From: Tyto alba | Lineage: Eukaryota > Chordata > Aves > Strigiformes > Tytonidae | Direction: 5' to 3' | Length of the DNA: 64,000 nt | Assembly: GCF_018691265.1 (NCBI RefSeq) | Contig: NW_024881301.1 | Location: 14,196,752-14,260,751, forward strand | Shown: positions 1-11,700 of the stretch, piece by piece | How positions within the stretch are numbered: the first letter of the stretch is position 1 | How the letters are laid out: each line of letters opens with the position of its first letter | The notes under the pieces: model-generated | Told to the model about the DNA's origin: nothing | The model's input: the letters and a program-made list of their open reading frames with translations, nothing else | Database searches by the model: none | Program-made: the position numbers and the translations under genes

Positions 1-3000
1 ATCTCCAACCAGCCCCTGAAGCTGCACTCCATTACCCATTGCATTTTTTTTTTTTTTTTTTTCAAAAAAGTATCTTTGTGCTTTCTTCAGTCATGCCCCA
101 CAGGGACATCATATTAACTCTCTGCAGCATCATGGCAGATGTCTCATTTTTCACCTTACTCTTCAATCACTGTTAACAACAACTACAATTCCACTTCCCT
201 TTCTACAGCAACATTATTACAGCACTAGTCAAGAAAACCTCCATTAAATTACAAATGTGTTACCTTTTACTTTAAGTTGTTAAGAACATCAGGGGCCCAA
301 AATTCCTCAAAGTTCTTGGCTCTTAAATTATCCTTACAAACAAATGCAGATTTCAGACAACATCAAATTAGTCTTTATTCCTTCACTGCCTACTTACCAT
401 TTGCAACATTTCTGCATATAAATATAGGTAACCAAGGTCACCTATCACTGCTGGCAACTTCCTTCCATTTCCTTTGTGCAGGCATTTGGAATATGCTGCT
501 TTTTTTGTTAGCCAAAGACCTTAGATTGTTATGTTGGGATCTTTCCTTAGCTTATTTTGACCTCCCCCACCAGAGCTGCCTGCACTAGGGTCCCTAGCCA
601 TCTGCCTACATTCACAGAGAGCCCACGTAACCCCCAGTGCACAGGATGCACCAACATAAGCCATAGCTGGAAGCCTTCCAGTTCACCCTTACGTACTGGG
701 AACCACACTGATGGCACAAAGCCTAGCATAAATAAGGCCTAAGCTTTCTCTCCTCCACAGAGCAGCAGAGCAAGCAGGAAGAGATAAAGTATCAATTCAC
801 TGAGGCTCCTCTCTGCTGTCTAGTGCCACCTTCTTCCTACCTTGACTTCCAACATTAACATATCTATATAGATATCTATCTAAAAACTCTTGCAGGGAAA
901 GGTGAAGCTCAAAACATCAAACCTTACTATTTCTAAATACAGATGTTCCTGAATACCCTTGAACAAAATCTGAATTCAGAGCATAATTAAGACTTAATTC
1001 TAGAGGTACTATTTATTTTAGCAGTATTCATAGCAACACCTGTTTTGAAATTTAAACAGGAAACAAAACTACTCCCAACCATTATCTTTCAAAAGGGTCA
1101 ACAAAATTAGAAGTAAAATGTCAGTGCAGTCATTTTCCTCTACAAATTCTGCATATTTTTTCTTGGTGCTCCACAAAAGACTGACAGATGAAAACGTCTT
1201 GATGCAGACAAACTAAATTTGCATTTATTCATCCTGTATTTCTCCATGCTGCCTTCCAATACCTGGGCACACAAGGGTGTAAGAAGGACATGAAAGTCAT
1301 TAAAACTGCCAAGACAACATAAGCTATTCCTCTCCAGCATGTTTCACCCTGAGCCCTCTGAGTACCATGAAAGCCACCGCGTAGTCAACTTTTCTGTGAT
1401 CTTTTTGATTCAAAGCCAGAATACTCTATGAATTATGTCCTCCCGCTGAACGCCTGGCAGATTTCCAAGACAAAAATCTGCATAGTACTTGCTTCTGATA
1501 AAACCAGCAGTAATTTCCCTCTGTGCTTTCTCTTCTAGGGCCAGAGGACAAGGCAAAAGAAGGGCCACCTATAGGCAGTACCCGCAGAGGCACACACCCA
1601 GAAGGGAGAGGGAAGGCCGAGGAGTGCACGCCAGCCCTCAACAGCCAACGGCTGGAAGCCGGCATGGTTTGGTTTTTCAAATACCCATCTTTGCTCCCCT
1701 CTGAGAGCCCCATGGCTGTTCTTCTTCAGGAGCTCAGTGCAACACCCAAAATCAGCGTCTGCCTTTGCTAAGTCAGGGATCTGGCACTAACAAAACATGC
1801 AGGGAAAACCCTTGGTTTCCCAAGCCTGCTCATCCCCTAAATTGTCCTGAGAGAAAGAGGGGGTGCAGCCGGCACGCTGAGAAGGCAGAGCCCCTTATCC
1901 AGCTCACAGTGACAACGTGACCCCAATGAAACAGCCTCCAGTGCCCTATGGCCTCCTGATGCCGCTAAATACTGGGCGTGAGGTCTATTGCCAGCTTTTG
2001 TGCAGGTTTTCTACTCCTGTATCTATCAATTCATTATTGCTTCAAGTTTATAACGCTTATAAGTACTGTTCTGCAAGAAGAGAGTTTGGAGTCAAACCAC
2101 ATGTTTATACCAAACATTTCAGCTCGTTCAGAAGTTACTTTTTATTGCATCTGGCACATTACTAGATGCCACCATTAGCTCATTTCATATAAACTGCAAG
2201 TAACAAAGAGACAGCTGAAACACCCATCAGGTAAAATACATTCTACTCTGTATCTCCATGCGGGCGTCCAAGCAACCCACATTTCTATGGTATTTAGATG
2301 CCAGTTACAATGATTTATACTAAGGCGACCACAGCAAGCTCTTCATTTTTTGCATATTCGTGCTTATTTCTTACTCACTTCAGTTCTGGTAAAACGATAA
2401 GGTTTGCACCACGCAGTGAAAACATCGCTTCGTGAGTGCCTCCAAAGCAAACTCCGCGACACGGCTGCGTTTGCTCCTGGCTTCGCCCGAGCCCCACTGA
2501 CAGGCATGACTGATCACATCGTTCCTCGCCATCCTGAACAAAGCCCAAATGTTCGCTACCCAAAGACATCATTCTTTGGGGAATCCTTTATTTGCCCACA
2601 CAGGAATCTGTTGTTTACAAAACTAGAAACTAACAGCCAGTATTTGTTCCTGTGAATTATCTGAACCTATGCACCAACTTACAGCTATACATTTTTTATG
2701 TATCGCTAGAAGAAAATAGCCTTACAGCTCGGAGCGTTAACCCACAGAACTCCTACTGTTCTAACAAACCACTGACACAGGCACTTAAACCTAAATTGTC
2801 TGAAATACAAAGGCAGGAAAACAATTAGCAGGAATCCTTCCTGATCCTCCTCTTGCCAGGGATTCAGGTAATATCAATGCTTATGCGAAAATGAACAACT
2901 GAGTGACATTTTCGTTCTTTTTATTTCTATTTAGCCAAAAGCTTATTATTTATTTTTTTAACAATATAACCAAGTATTAATAGACCACATAGATATAACT

Positions 3001-5697
3001 GGAAAGATCTGAGAATCAGTCTCTGGTTTTGGTTAAGGGCAGGGATCCAACTCAAAGACTGTTTTTCTGCTCCGGTATCAGTGAAACTCATCTTTGTTTC
3101 CTATCTCAGGGACATTTTCTTCAATTTCTTGGTATTTTTACTTGGAATTTCAAGTATTGCACATTAACCAGAAAACTGCTTTGGAAAAGTACCATCCATT
3201 TCTACATAATCAGTACTTTTTTGTAAGAAAACTTTAATTTGTATGTCAAGAGCAAAATTAATGTGTCCAAACAGCTTCATGGCCTATGCTATGATGTACT
3301 GCTCCCCAAGTCATAGCACCAGGGCAATGGTTTTTCTCTCATTGCTGCTAAACAGAATACATGAGCCTAGGAATAAATACCCGTTCAAGAGGCTCAAGTT
3401 GTAATTGGCTCAGAAAGCTCATTAATCATCACCTAAGAACACTGCAGAGAGCAATAAGCAAAAGAACCGGGACAGTTCAAAAGATACCAAAGAGAAGCAA
3501 GCCCACTGTCAACTCTTCACTATTCAGTATAGTGAATTACCAACGCTCACCGTATCACATACACGACATTTTCCAGTGAAAACCTGTTACAGGTTCTACA
3601 TACCAAAGAGGAATAAAACCCAGCTAACCGGGACCACCTTTGTTTCATGTTGTTGACTGTTACTCCCATGAACACACAAAATCCTTTGTGAAAGCTTGAA
3701 GGCTGAGCAGTGGACTATACTGCAGAAATCTATTCAAAGTCTGGGAGATGAGGAAGACCAGGGGCAGGGAAAGGACCCCAGGAGGAATAGTGCCTCCTTT
3801 CAAATCCACACGCCTACCAGCCTCTGGCTGATGCAAAAGCAGAATCACTGACTACAGCTTATGAATGGACATCTGGCAGAAATCTCCCCTCCTCCATTAT
3901 ATGCACTGAAGGGGGTCCTGTCCCTGGGTTATCTCCCCCCATCATGCTTTCCTGGGAGGTCTTGGCAAACTCAGTATCTTTATATAAATATATATACACA
4001 CACACATACACACTAAGATTTGAAAGAAAAATGCACACGTATGTGATATTAACTGATATACAACATAATACATACAATAATAAGTTTAAGAAAAAGAGAA
4101 AAATAATCAAGGCAGAAAGATAAAAAAAAGGTCTCCTCTATCCAAAGATTTAAATGCAGTATCAACACACACAGGTTAGCACATGTTAACTAAAACATTT
4201 TAAAAGATTAACACAGATGTGGAATGCAACTTTAGCATAAACTAAACAAGCTGAATGTCAGTGTGGGGTCTGAATGTTATATGCAGGTATATCCAACACC
4301 TTCCTGTGGGCCACTGAAGATGTACTGTAAGAGGAAAGAGAGTAAGCCCACAAATAGCAAGGAAAAAGCAACAAAATAAAGAAATACATAGTAGATCAAT
4401 ATATTTCCTACCGTAGGAAAGAGAAAGGAAGAAGTCTGATATAATGTCAAAACACCGTAAGTAAAAGCAGCACACAATATGCAATACAGAACTCTTCAAC
4501 GCTTTTGTGACATGCAGATGCCTTGGTCAGGAAAGTATTTTCCTGGAACTTCTGGGTGTTGGTCTGGCATTTTATTAACATTACAATTATCCATTTTTAA
4601 AAACAATTTTAAAAGCACATCAGACCACATTTAAAACTGAAGTCATCATTAGACTCATTTTAATTGTGGAACAAAACTATGTCCCTTCTTCCACTGAGTA
4701 TATTTTGATATTTGCATGTACCACTAGCTCCAAAGTAGATTACTGTAAATCTCTGCCAAAAGACTTTGCGGACAGGCACTGTATTCAAAGGCTTCATTAA
4801 ATTGTAACACCAGACATAATATCTATGTTCTAAACGCTGAGGGCTCCCTTAATCCCATTTTGTGAATTTACCATAGCTTTCTGCTTTGCATAACTTTAAA
4901 ATCCCAAAACCTCCATCTTCCTGGAGAATTCGGTGATGGACTACATTGGTATTGGGGAATACCATCCTCTGTGGGATAACTGCTTGCATCCCTCTGCTAA
5001 CTAGCTTTAGTTTCTTTTCAGAAATCAAGATCTACTTGCAACAAAAAAATATTCCTTTCCATGTTCATAATCAGAAGCTTTGAATTTCTGAGAAACAGAC
5101 ATGTGCCCTTCTTTTCCTTTCCAATGCAGAATGTGTTTTCCTGAGTATTTTAAAGAAACAGAGGGTAGGTGCCAAGCCCCTGGTAGGTGTACACGTCTTT
5201 CTTATTTACTTAAGGTCCGAAACAGATCAATTTAGAGGCATGCTAATGGGTGCCTTCTGATGCCAAACTATTTCTGAAAGACACTGTAGGATGAGCAATA
5301 CGGCCAAAGCAACTCCAAAAGCGGGCGCTATAGGTGGGGATGACACAGTATTACGCACCAAAAGGCGACGCAATTATAAAACGCTAAACCCGCATCCACC
5401 TCCCCCGCGCCCACACGCAGGCCACCCCACAACCAAGGCGACGGCTTCTACCTTTCCCCCCACGAAACCGCCGACGGTGCAGGGAGACACACACACACAC
5501 ACACATATCCACCCCCCACCACCCACGGCACGGCTGAGGAGCCGCGCGCTCCCTCACCGCGGCCCGCCGGCGGGAAGCAGCCCATCTCCGCCCGGCCGCC
5601 GCAGCCGGCGGACAAAGGCAGAGGGAGCGGGGCTGCCGCTGCTGCCGGGCCGGGCCGGGCCGTGCCCGGGGGGCGGCGGCGGGTCCCGGCGCCTTAC
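1..5697 (-). other. SPIRE1: SPIRE1 intron 1 (5' portion)
   Basis: No coding exon is recognised here. I looked for the expected next SPIRE1 exon (KLGYSQCMETEVIESLG type) on the minus strand and did not see it, so exon 2 probably lies left of the window. The stretch is ordinary A/T-rich DNA with a poly(T) run near 45-62, a TATA/CA microsatellite at about 3981-4013 and an (AC)9 tract at about 5487-5504, just inside the intron from the exon 1 donor. Confidence 0.75.
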
Positions 5698-6016
5698 CTG
5701 CGGCGGGCGGCGGGCGCTGGGGCTCGCCCTGCTCCAGGGTGACGGCGCCGTCCCGCCAGACGCGGAGGTGGGCGGCCGCCCCCGGCCTGGCGGCGGGGGT
5801 CTCGCCGCGGCGGGCGCGGGCCCGCAGCGAGCCGCAGCACTGGTAGCACACGGCCCACGCCTGCTCCTCGTTGATGGGCTGGTTGTACAGCCTGAGGATC
5901 TCCTCCAGCGACAGCGCCTCCGGCTGCCCGCCGCCGCCGCCGCCCTCCTCCTCCTCGTCGGTGGGGCGGGAGGCGCCGGGCTGGGGCTCGGCGCCGCGCT
6001 CACCCGGCAGCGCCAT
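5698..6016 (-). CDS. SPIRE1: SPIRE1 coding exon 1 (partial gene; actin nucleator, start of KIND domain)
   Basis: SPIRE1 nucleates unbranched actin filaments through WH2 domains and binds formins through its N-terminal KIND domain, acting in vesicle transport. This exon starts at the ATG at 6016 and ends at a GT donor (GTAAGG, 5692-5697), giving 106 codons plus 1 nt. After a low-complexity N-terminus with a Glu run and a Gly run, it encodes [20 protein letters not shown], then a [13 protein letters not shown] stretch and [13 protein letters not shown], which match the start of the SPIRE1 KIND domain. The split last codon fits continuation into the GKLGYSQ of other SPIREs. The rest of KIND, the WH2 repeats, the Spire box and the FYVE-like zinc finger are not in the window. 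The KIND core is near-identical to human SPIRE1 as I remember it, while the first ~35 residues differ, so the exact start is a little less sure. SPIRE2 is the alternative but fits less well. Confidence 0.93.
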
Positions 6017-6101
6017 GCCCTGCCTCCGCCGCGGTGCTCCTCGCCTCAGTGAGCGGCCCCGCCGCAGCGGCGGCAGCTGCTGCTTGCGCTGCTCCCGCCT
6101 G

Positions 6102-6127
6102 TGCTGCTGCTGCTGCTGCTGCTGCTG
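6102..6127 (-). repeat. (CAG)8 tract upstream of the SPIRE1 start codon
   Basis: Eight uninterrupted TGC/CTG units on the plus strand, reading CAG on the SPIRE1 sense strand. The tract lies about 85-110 bp upstream of the start codon, so it is in the 5' UTR or core promoter. Confidence 0.9.
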
Positions 6128-6291
6128 ACGCCCGGTCCCGCCGTGCTCATCCTCCCCGCCCCGCTAGTGCCACCGGGCCGCCGGGCGGGCGGGCGGGCAG
6201 GCAGGCAGGAGGAGCGGCGCCCGGGCCGCCCGCCGCCGCCGCAGGGGCAGACAGCTCATAGCAACGCAATGGCGTCCCCGCCCGCCCCCCC

Positions 6292-6317
6292 CCGCCGCCG
6301 CCGCCGCCGCCGCCGCC
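6292..6317 (-). repeat. (CGG)8-type tract in the SPIRE1 promoter
   Basis: About eight uninterrupted CCG units on the plus strand, preceded by a run of C. It lies ~165 bp further upstream than the CAG tract and in the same CpG island. Confidence 0.85.
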
Positions 6318-6920
6318 CGGCGCCGCAGCGCCCCCTGCCGCCGCCCCGGCCCTCACGGCGGGCGGCGGCCCAGCTGCGCGGGGCGGCGGGTTTGGCTGCG
6401 GCCCCCGCGGAAATCTCCGCGTCCGTGGGCAGCGCTTGCATCTCCTGTGGAGACGCCGGGCTCCCGCGTCTCTCATAGACACGGGTGACAATGCGGTTGT
6501 TCTCGCTTCAGTTCTCGCTGGTTCTGGCGCCGGGGGTGGGTAACAACCCCCCAGGCGGAAAGCAGGGGGCCCGCCCGCCCCCCCCCCCCAACCCACACCT
6601 CCACCGCGGACGCGTCAGGTTTCGGAGGAGCCTCCGCAAGCGCCGGCTTCCACAGCCGGAGAGTGGCCGCGACCCCCGCGCCGCCCAGGCTCCACCCCGG
6701 CAGCAGCGAGGCAGGAGCCCCCGGGCCCACAGCAAGGCGGGCGGCAGGGAAGGGGCGCTGAGGGAACCGCCTTCCACACAGCGGGGAAGGGGCGCCCTTA
6801 CCCCTCACACACCCGGAGGGCAGAGCCTGCCCCTTTCTGCAGGCTTCTCCCCGAGCCCCTGTACCGCCCGGAGCACCGCACACAGCAACAGCGCCTTCCT
6901 CTTCCACAGACTAAACTCAG

Positions 6921-8363
6921 AACTCCCAGCAAAAAGCCTTGGGTTTTTGTTTTCTTCCATATCCCACCATTTTACCTAACATACGTAAAAGGAAATTAAA
7001 ATTTTCCTCTCAGCACCTGCTTTATATTGAAGACAAGAAGCGTGTAAATGACATGAGCATGGACACACAGCACCCAGATCTCGCCACCCACCCCCTGCGT
7101 CTTATCTCACTTCTATGGAACGTGGGTGCTTTTTTTCCTCTCACAATGACATACATGTGTGTAACACACCGCTGCAAGTAAGACATAACTTGTAATTAAA
7201 TAAAGCTATTTAATTTTGCAATATCCACCATACACTATGATCCAGCCTTTCACGTTATATTAGATATAAAGATACTCTCTGAAGCTTTGATCAGGGTCCT
7301 GTACAGGCAAATGAACATTTCGATCTTTCAGGTATCAAAAGAAAACTAACACAAAAACAGATCTGTAAAGTATTTGAAACCTGTTAGCAGCAGGGCCAAT
7401 AAGCACATAATCTACTATTATAATGACAAGTTAAAACTAAAGTGCTGCAGTAGGCAGTATTTCACACTTCTTGAAAAAAAGACAAAAATAGTGTCACCCT
7501 ACCACACTCCTGATTAAATATACATGCAAAATGCCAACGTTCACTCCTACTGTAGGTGTTGTAAGCTTCTCCAGGATTAGCTATTTTTTTGCTCCAGCAC
7601 CAGCAGCAAGTTGGATCTTTCTTTTAAGTAGAATAAAAGGAGATGGGCATCAGCTGTCAAAGATGTGGAATGGCTTCTACAGAAGAAATCAGTTTTGGAA
7701 TCTTCCACCTCAAAAAGAGATGGCTGAAGTGGTGAAAAACATGAGGCATGGTATGGAGAAGTTCTGTAAGTCCAATTGCTCACCATTTCTCAAAGAATGA
7801 AGACTAAAAGACACTCATCAAAAACACCATTCACAGGTTTAAGACAAATAAAACCGTAGATGGATAATTAAGTATGGAGGTGAGTGTCAGAATGATAAAA
7901 TCATGAACAGCTGTTAAGCAAAATGGCCTAGCTACAACTTCTACCTCAGAAACTTCCTAAGATAATGTCAGGAAAAAGACATCAAGTTAAACCACTTAAA
8001 CCCAGCACAGTTACTAAGGTATCCAAGTCATAATTTTAAATATTAAAAAAAAAAAAAAAAATGAAAATTATTAAATTCATAGATTAACAAGATTACCTAT
8101 ACGTGACTGAACTGTTCTCAAAAGCTGAACGTAGAAGCTATTGCTAGGTCCAAGAGAGGCAGAAAGAAATTTTGTTGTGGAAAGGACACATGCTTCAACG
8201 TCAGTATTTCTGGGTCTCAGTTGCTCAAAGGGCACCCTGGCCACTACAGGTTGAGGAGAGGTAGAAGAGAATCTCATACCCTAGAGATGTAATATAGCCT
8301 TTTTAAAATTAATTCTCACACCAGTTCAGAACTGCAGAAGAGAAGCTAGTACTTTATGCATAC
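6921..8363. other. Intergenic DNA between the SPIRE1 promoter and the CEP76 3' end
   Basis: A/T-rich DNA with no exon, RNA gene or mobile element that I can support. The short reading frames here (such as 7531-7800 plus) show no recognisable domain and no splice context. A poly(A) tract lies near 8045-8060. Confidence 0.6.
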
Positions 8364-8366
8364 GTT

Positions 8367-8413
8367 TTATTAACCTGACCCACATTCCTGTAAGTATTAA
8401 AAGTAACTTTTAT
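8367..8413 (-). terminator. Candidate poly(A) signals of CEP76
   Basis: Two AATAAA hexamers on the minus strand, at 8408-8413 and 8367-8372, lie about 200-240 nt beyond the CEP76 stop and would give a short 3' UTR. Which one is used cannot be told from sequence. Confidence 0.5.
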
Positions 8414-8607
8414 TAAAAACAAGAATAAATTCTCTTTATAAATAAAATAATTACTGTGTACACAATCCTCTTCAATATACACACTGTGGTATTCAAAAAC
8501 CTGGCATTTATATAAAATACACTATTAGTTTTTAATTGCATAATTTTATACCCACATTATTTTTCAGATCTAAACAGTTGTTTTGTTTTGTTTTTTGTTT
8601 TTTTAAA

Positions 8608-8746
8608 TCAAAGAACAGAGCGGTATTTACAAGCAAACATGATCCAAACAGCACACGCAGATTCAGGGTATGAAAACACTCGTACACGAACTGCAAGTCG
8701 CACTTGGTCTCCCCTACAACAGATTATTTCTTCACAGAAAGGAGAC
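8608..8746 (-). CDS. CEP76: CEP76 coding exon 12 (terminal)
   Basis: 139 nt, residues 617-662 and the TGA at 8608-8610: SPFCEEIICCRGDQVRLAVR, then VRVFSYPESACAVWIMFACK and YRSVL. The C-terminus coincides with that of human CEP76, which supports the stop as genuine. Confidence 0.96.
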
Positions 8747-11700
8747 CTATATAACAAAAACAAAAGTGACAGATATTACTAAGTTATTATTAAAATTTTC
8801 AATTGCATTTGCGCATTTTTTTCCAAATCTGACTAACAAATAACAATGAGTGTCATGAGTCTGTCATTACAAATAATACTGCTCTCTAATGCAGGGGCTG
8901 TTGCCTTGGAGGAAAGCAAGACCACCACTGATCATTTTTAACAAGTGCAGAGAAATTAAATTACCTCCTTGTTCTTTAAATTTAACCCATGAAAAGTCTA
9001 TTATCACTGAGCTTATCAATATGCCATAAAAGCTCGGTACCCCATGACCCATTACATCTACCACACAACTCTTCTTTCAGTTCTAATTTAAGGAAATTAA
9101 TTTTCTTTAAATTTCATCATAAAAAAAAAATCAGTTGCAATTCACAAGTAAGTATTATTATTTGGGTTTAAGATACATATATCTCTTTACATTTAAACTT
9201 ACCTAAGACATGTGGCAAATGCTCTCCTGGCATTTCTGTATACAAAATGGATAGGAAACCCTTTAAATGTGTGACCATCGGGTACTGCTCTTCTTATAGC
9301 ATCCTGAAACTCTTCATTTCCTGCGGAAATACTTGTTGTACGTTCGAGTTCATAGGCTGCTAATGCTGGTGACAACAGATAGGATAGATGGTCATCCCAA
9401 ACAGTAGAAAGGCCAAGATCCTGTGAGGCAAGTCACAGAATGATGACAACCATGCAGAATGAACATTAGGATATGACTAAGCTTGCATACTGTATAGATT
9501 CAAATAAATCCATGACAAATCTTTAATTTGTAGTTAATGGAAGTGAACCCATGAAGCAGTAAGATTGGTATACTGACTCACACATCAACCAGAAGAATCA
9601 AACATTACCAACTAAGTATCAAACATTTAGCAAGAAATTAAGTTAAGACTACTAGACTAAAACAAGACCAGCAGAGTTGAAAATAGAGTTTTAGCTACAG
9701 TATCTCTGCACGAAATGTAGGAAGAGTGCATAACTACACGGCAAAAATATGGGAAAGATCAACTAAGATTCACCTCACATTTTTCTAGTCTCTCACAGAA
9801 GCCCACTTCTGAAAAACCAACGCGCAACAGCTCCCCAAAACACATACACATACATGCACCTTCCTCCTACCATCCCACAAATGCAAAGAAGTAGAAAAAT
9901 CTATCACATATGTATTCAGCATTGCATCAGACTCATACTCTGGGAATTACTTGTCACGCCAAAGGTTGAGCATTGTGTGGGGAGACAAAATAAGAACCAC
10001 CACAAAACCCCATTAAAACCAGACATAAGCTGACAGTGATTTAAAATATCAACTCCTTTGTATCCAGCACAGGAAGAGTAATTGCTGGCACATTACGTGT
10101 TGGAAAAATCCTGATAAAGGACAAAGCTAACTTCTAGAAGTACCTTCTCATTTTCTAAAGCAGTCAGAGTAAGTTGAAAGCCTGCTTTTATCTAGGGACC
10201 AAAAACATTTGTGATGGATAGGCAAAGCCCACCAAGAACCAGGTTTGATTTTCCTAGCTCTTTTACAGACCACTCATAGGTAGTCTGCAGGTGCCAGTAA
10301 GCTGAAGATCACAGACCTAGAATGACAGGCAAAGGCAGGGCGGGGGGGAAGAGCCCACACATGATGCTACCAATCACCACTGCAAATAAGTATGACATCT
10401 AAACTAGATCAGTACAGTCTTTCCAAAAAATTTTTCAGTTATTTCACTTCTCACATTCTGCATTTCTGCAAAAGCTGATGAAAAACACATTGCAATGTGT
10501 TTTTCATCACAAAACAATGGCTATCCCAAACAAGTATACAGTAAAAACATGCACCTTTACTACTGCAACAGATCAATTACAATCTTTAAACAGTATTACC
10601 TTTCTGTGTTCAGAGACCAGTATTCTCAGCTGCAATTCTATCTCATTACTTGTTACTGCAGCATCTATTGGGGAAGCACACAGAGGAGGAAAAGGAAGAA
10701 CTGAAGATGCTGTTCCAGGAGGACATACAGATTTTATTGCCTCGCCACTCATAGCTTTCCATTTAGATTCATCATGCAGGTCAAACACACAGACCTCCAC
10801 AGCATCAGAGGGCTGACAATTTCCGAAGAACTTCTGATGGTTGAAGATACAACCTATTGTGCGATAAGGATACAGTGGCTTGGGTTGTTCAACTAGTGGA
10901 GGGTCATCAGGGTTGATAGGTCTGTGGATGTACCTAATCAAAAATATTCAATTTCTTATTAATACACCTTATTTCAAGGCAAGGTAAAAATATTTAGATG
11001 GGGCAGATAGAAGCCATTTCTCTTTTAAAAATATAAGCCAAGTCTGTTAACTTGTTTTGTGTGGGTTTTTTTGTTTTGTTTTGTTTTTTTTTTCCCCCCC
11101 AAAAATGGCATTCATTTATTTACACACATTTATTTACACGAGTGATTATATACATTTTGGAGGCATAACATACAATGAAATAATACATCACTATTTTTTC
11201 TTTAAATGTAGAAAAATAAGCTGATTAATGAAGCAGATACCCAACAACAATTAAATTTTGCAACTACAATGACATACCCATACGGTTTCCCCAATATTCC
11301 TCACATTTGGAGAAATACATCTTCAAATGGTAATTATGGGATAGGCAATTCTGGTTTGCCACTGTTTGTGTATTTTCAGCACTGGATATAACAGGTTCCA
11401 GAAGCTTTGTAGTACAGAACAACTACATGTGACCTTCTAAAACAACTCCAGTGAGAGAGAATCTCAGAACTTGCAGAGATTTCTGCAGGGGAACAAAGTC
11501 ATGTAACACTGATTTCACTGATGAAATAAGGAAAACAATATGGATTCCTAAACAATTATGTCAGATTTCATCTTCTTTGCAAAGGATAGCAGCAACAGCA
11601 CCAATGGCAATCAGCTGCCATAAGACACAAACAGTTACTGTACAGTATTAAAGTAACTGAAAACTATATTACAAACTGTTGAAATACTTCACCTAACATT

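Larger units (their letters stand above)
5390..6920. promoter_or_regulatory. CpG island covering the SPIRE1 promoter and exon 1
   Basis: This ~1.5 kb block is sharply richer in G+C and CpG than both flanks and covers SPIRE1 exon 1, its presumed 5' UTR and upstream DNA. It holds two triplet tracts and many short GC-box-like runs. I see no TATA box near the start codon, which fits a dispersed CpG-island promoter. The transcription start cannot be fixed from sequence alone. Many long reading frames cross this block on both strands; they are by-products of the base composition. Confidence 0.8.

Noticed and set aside
5291..6052. 253-codon reading frame on the plus strand, the longest in the window
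   Set aside because: It runs antisense through SPIRE1 exon 1 in a CpG island. Its product is Pro/Arg/Gly-rich low complexity with no domain.
6101..6979. Several 125-164-codon reading frames on both strands in the SPIRE1 CpG island
   Set aside because: Stop codons are rare in G+C-rich DNA. The products are Ala/Arg/Pro runs without family resemblance or splice context.
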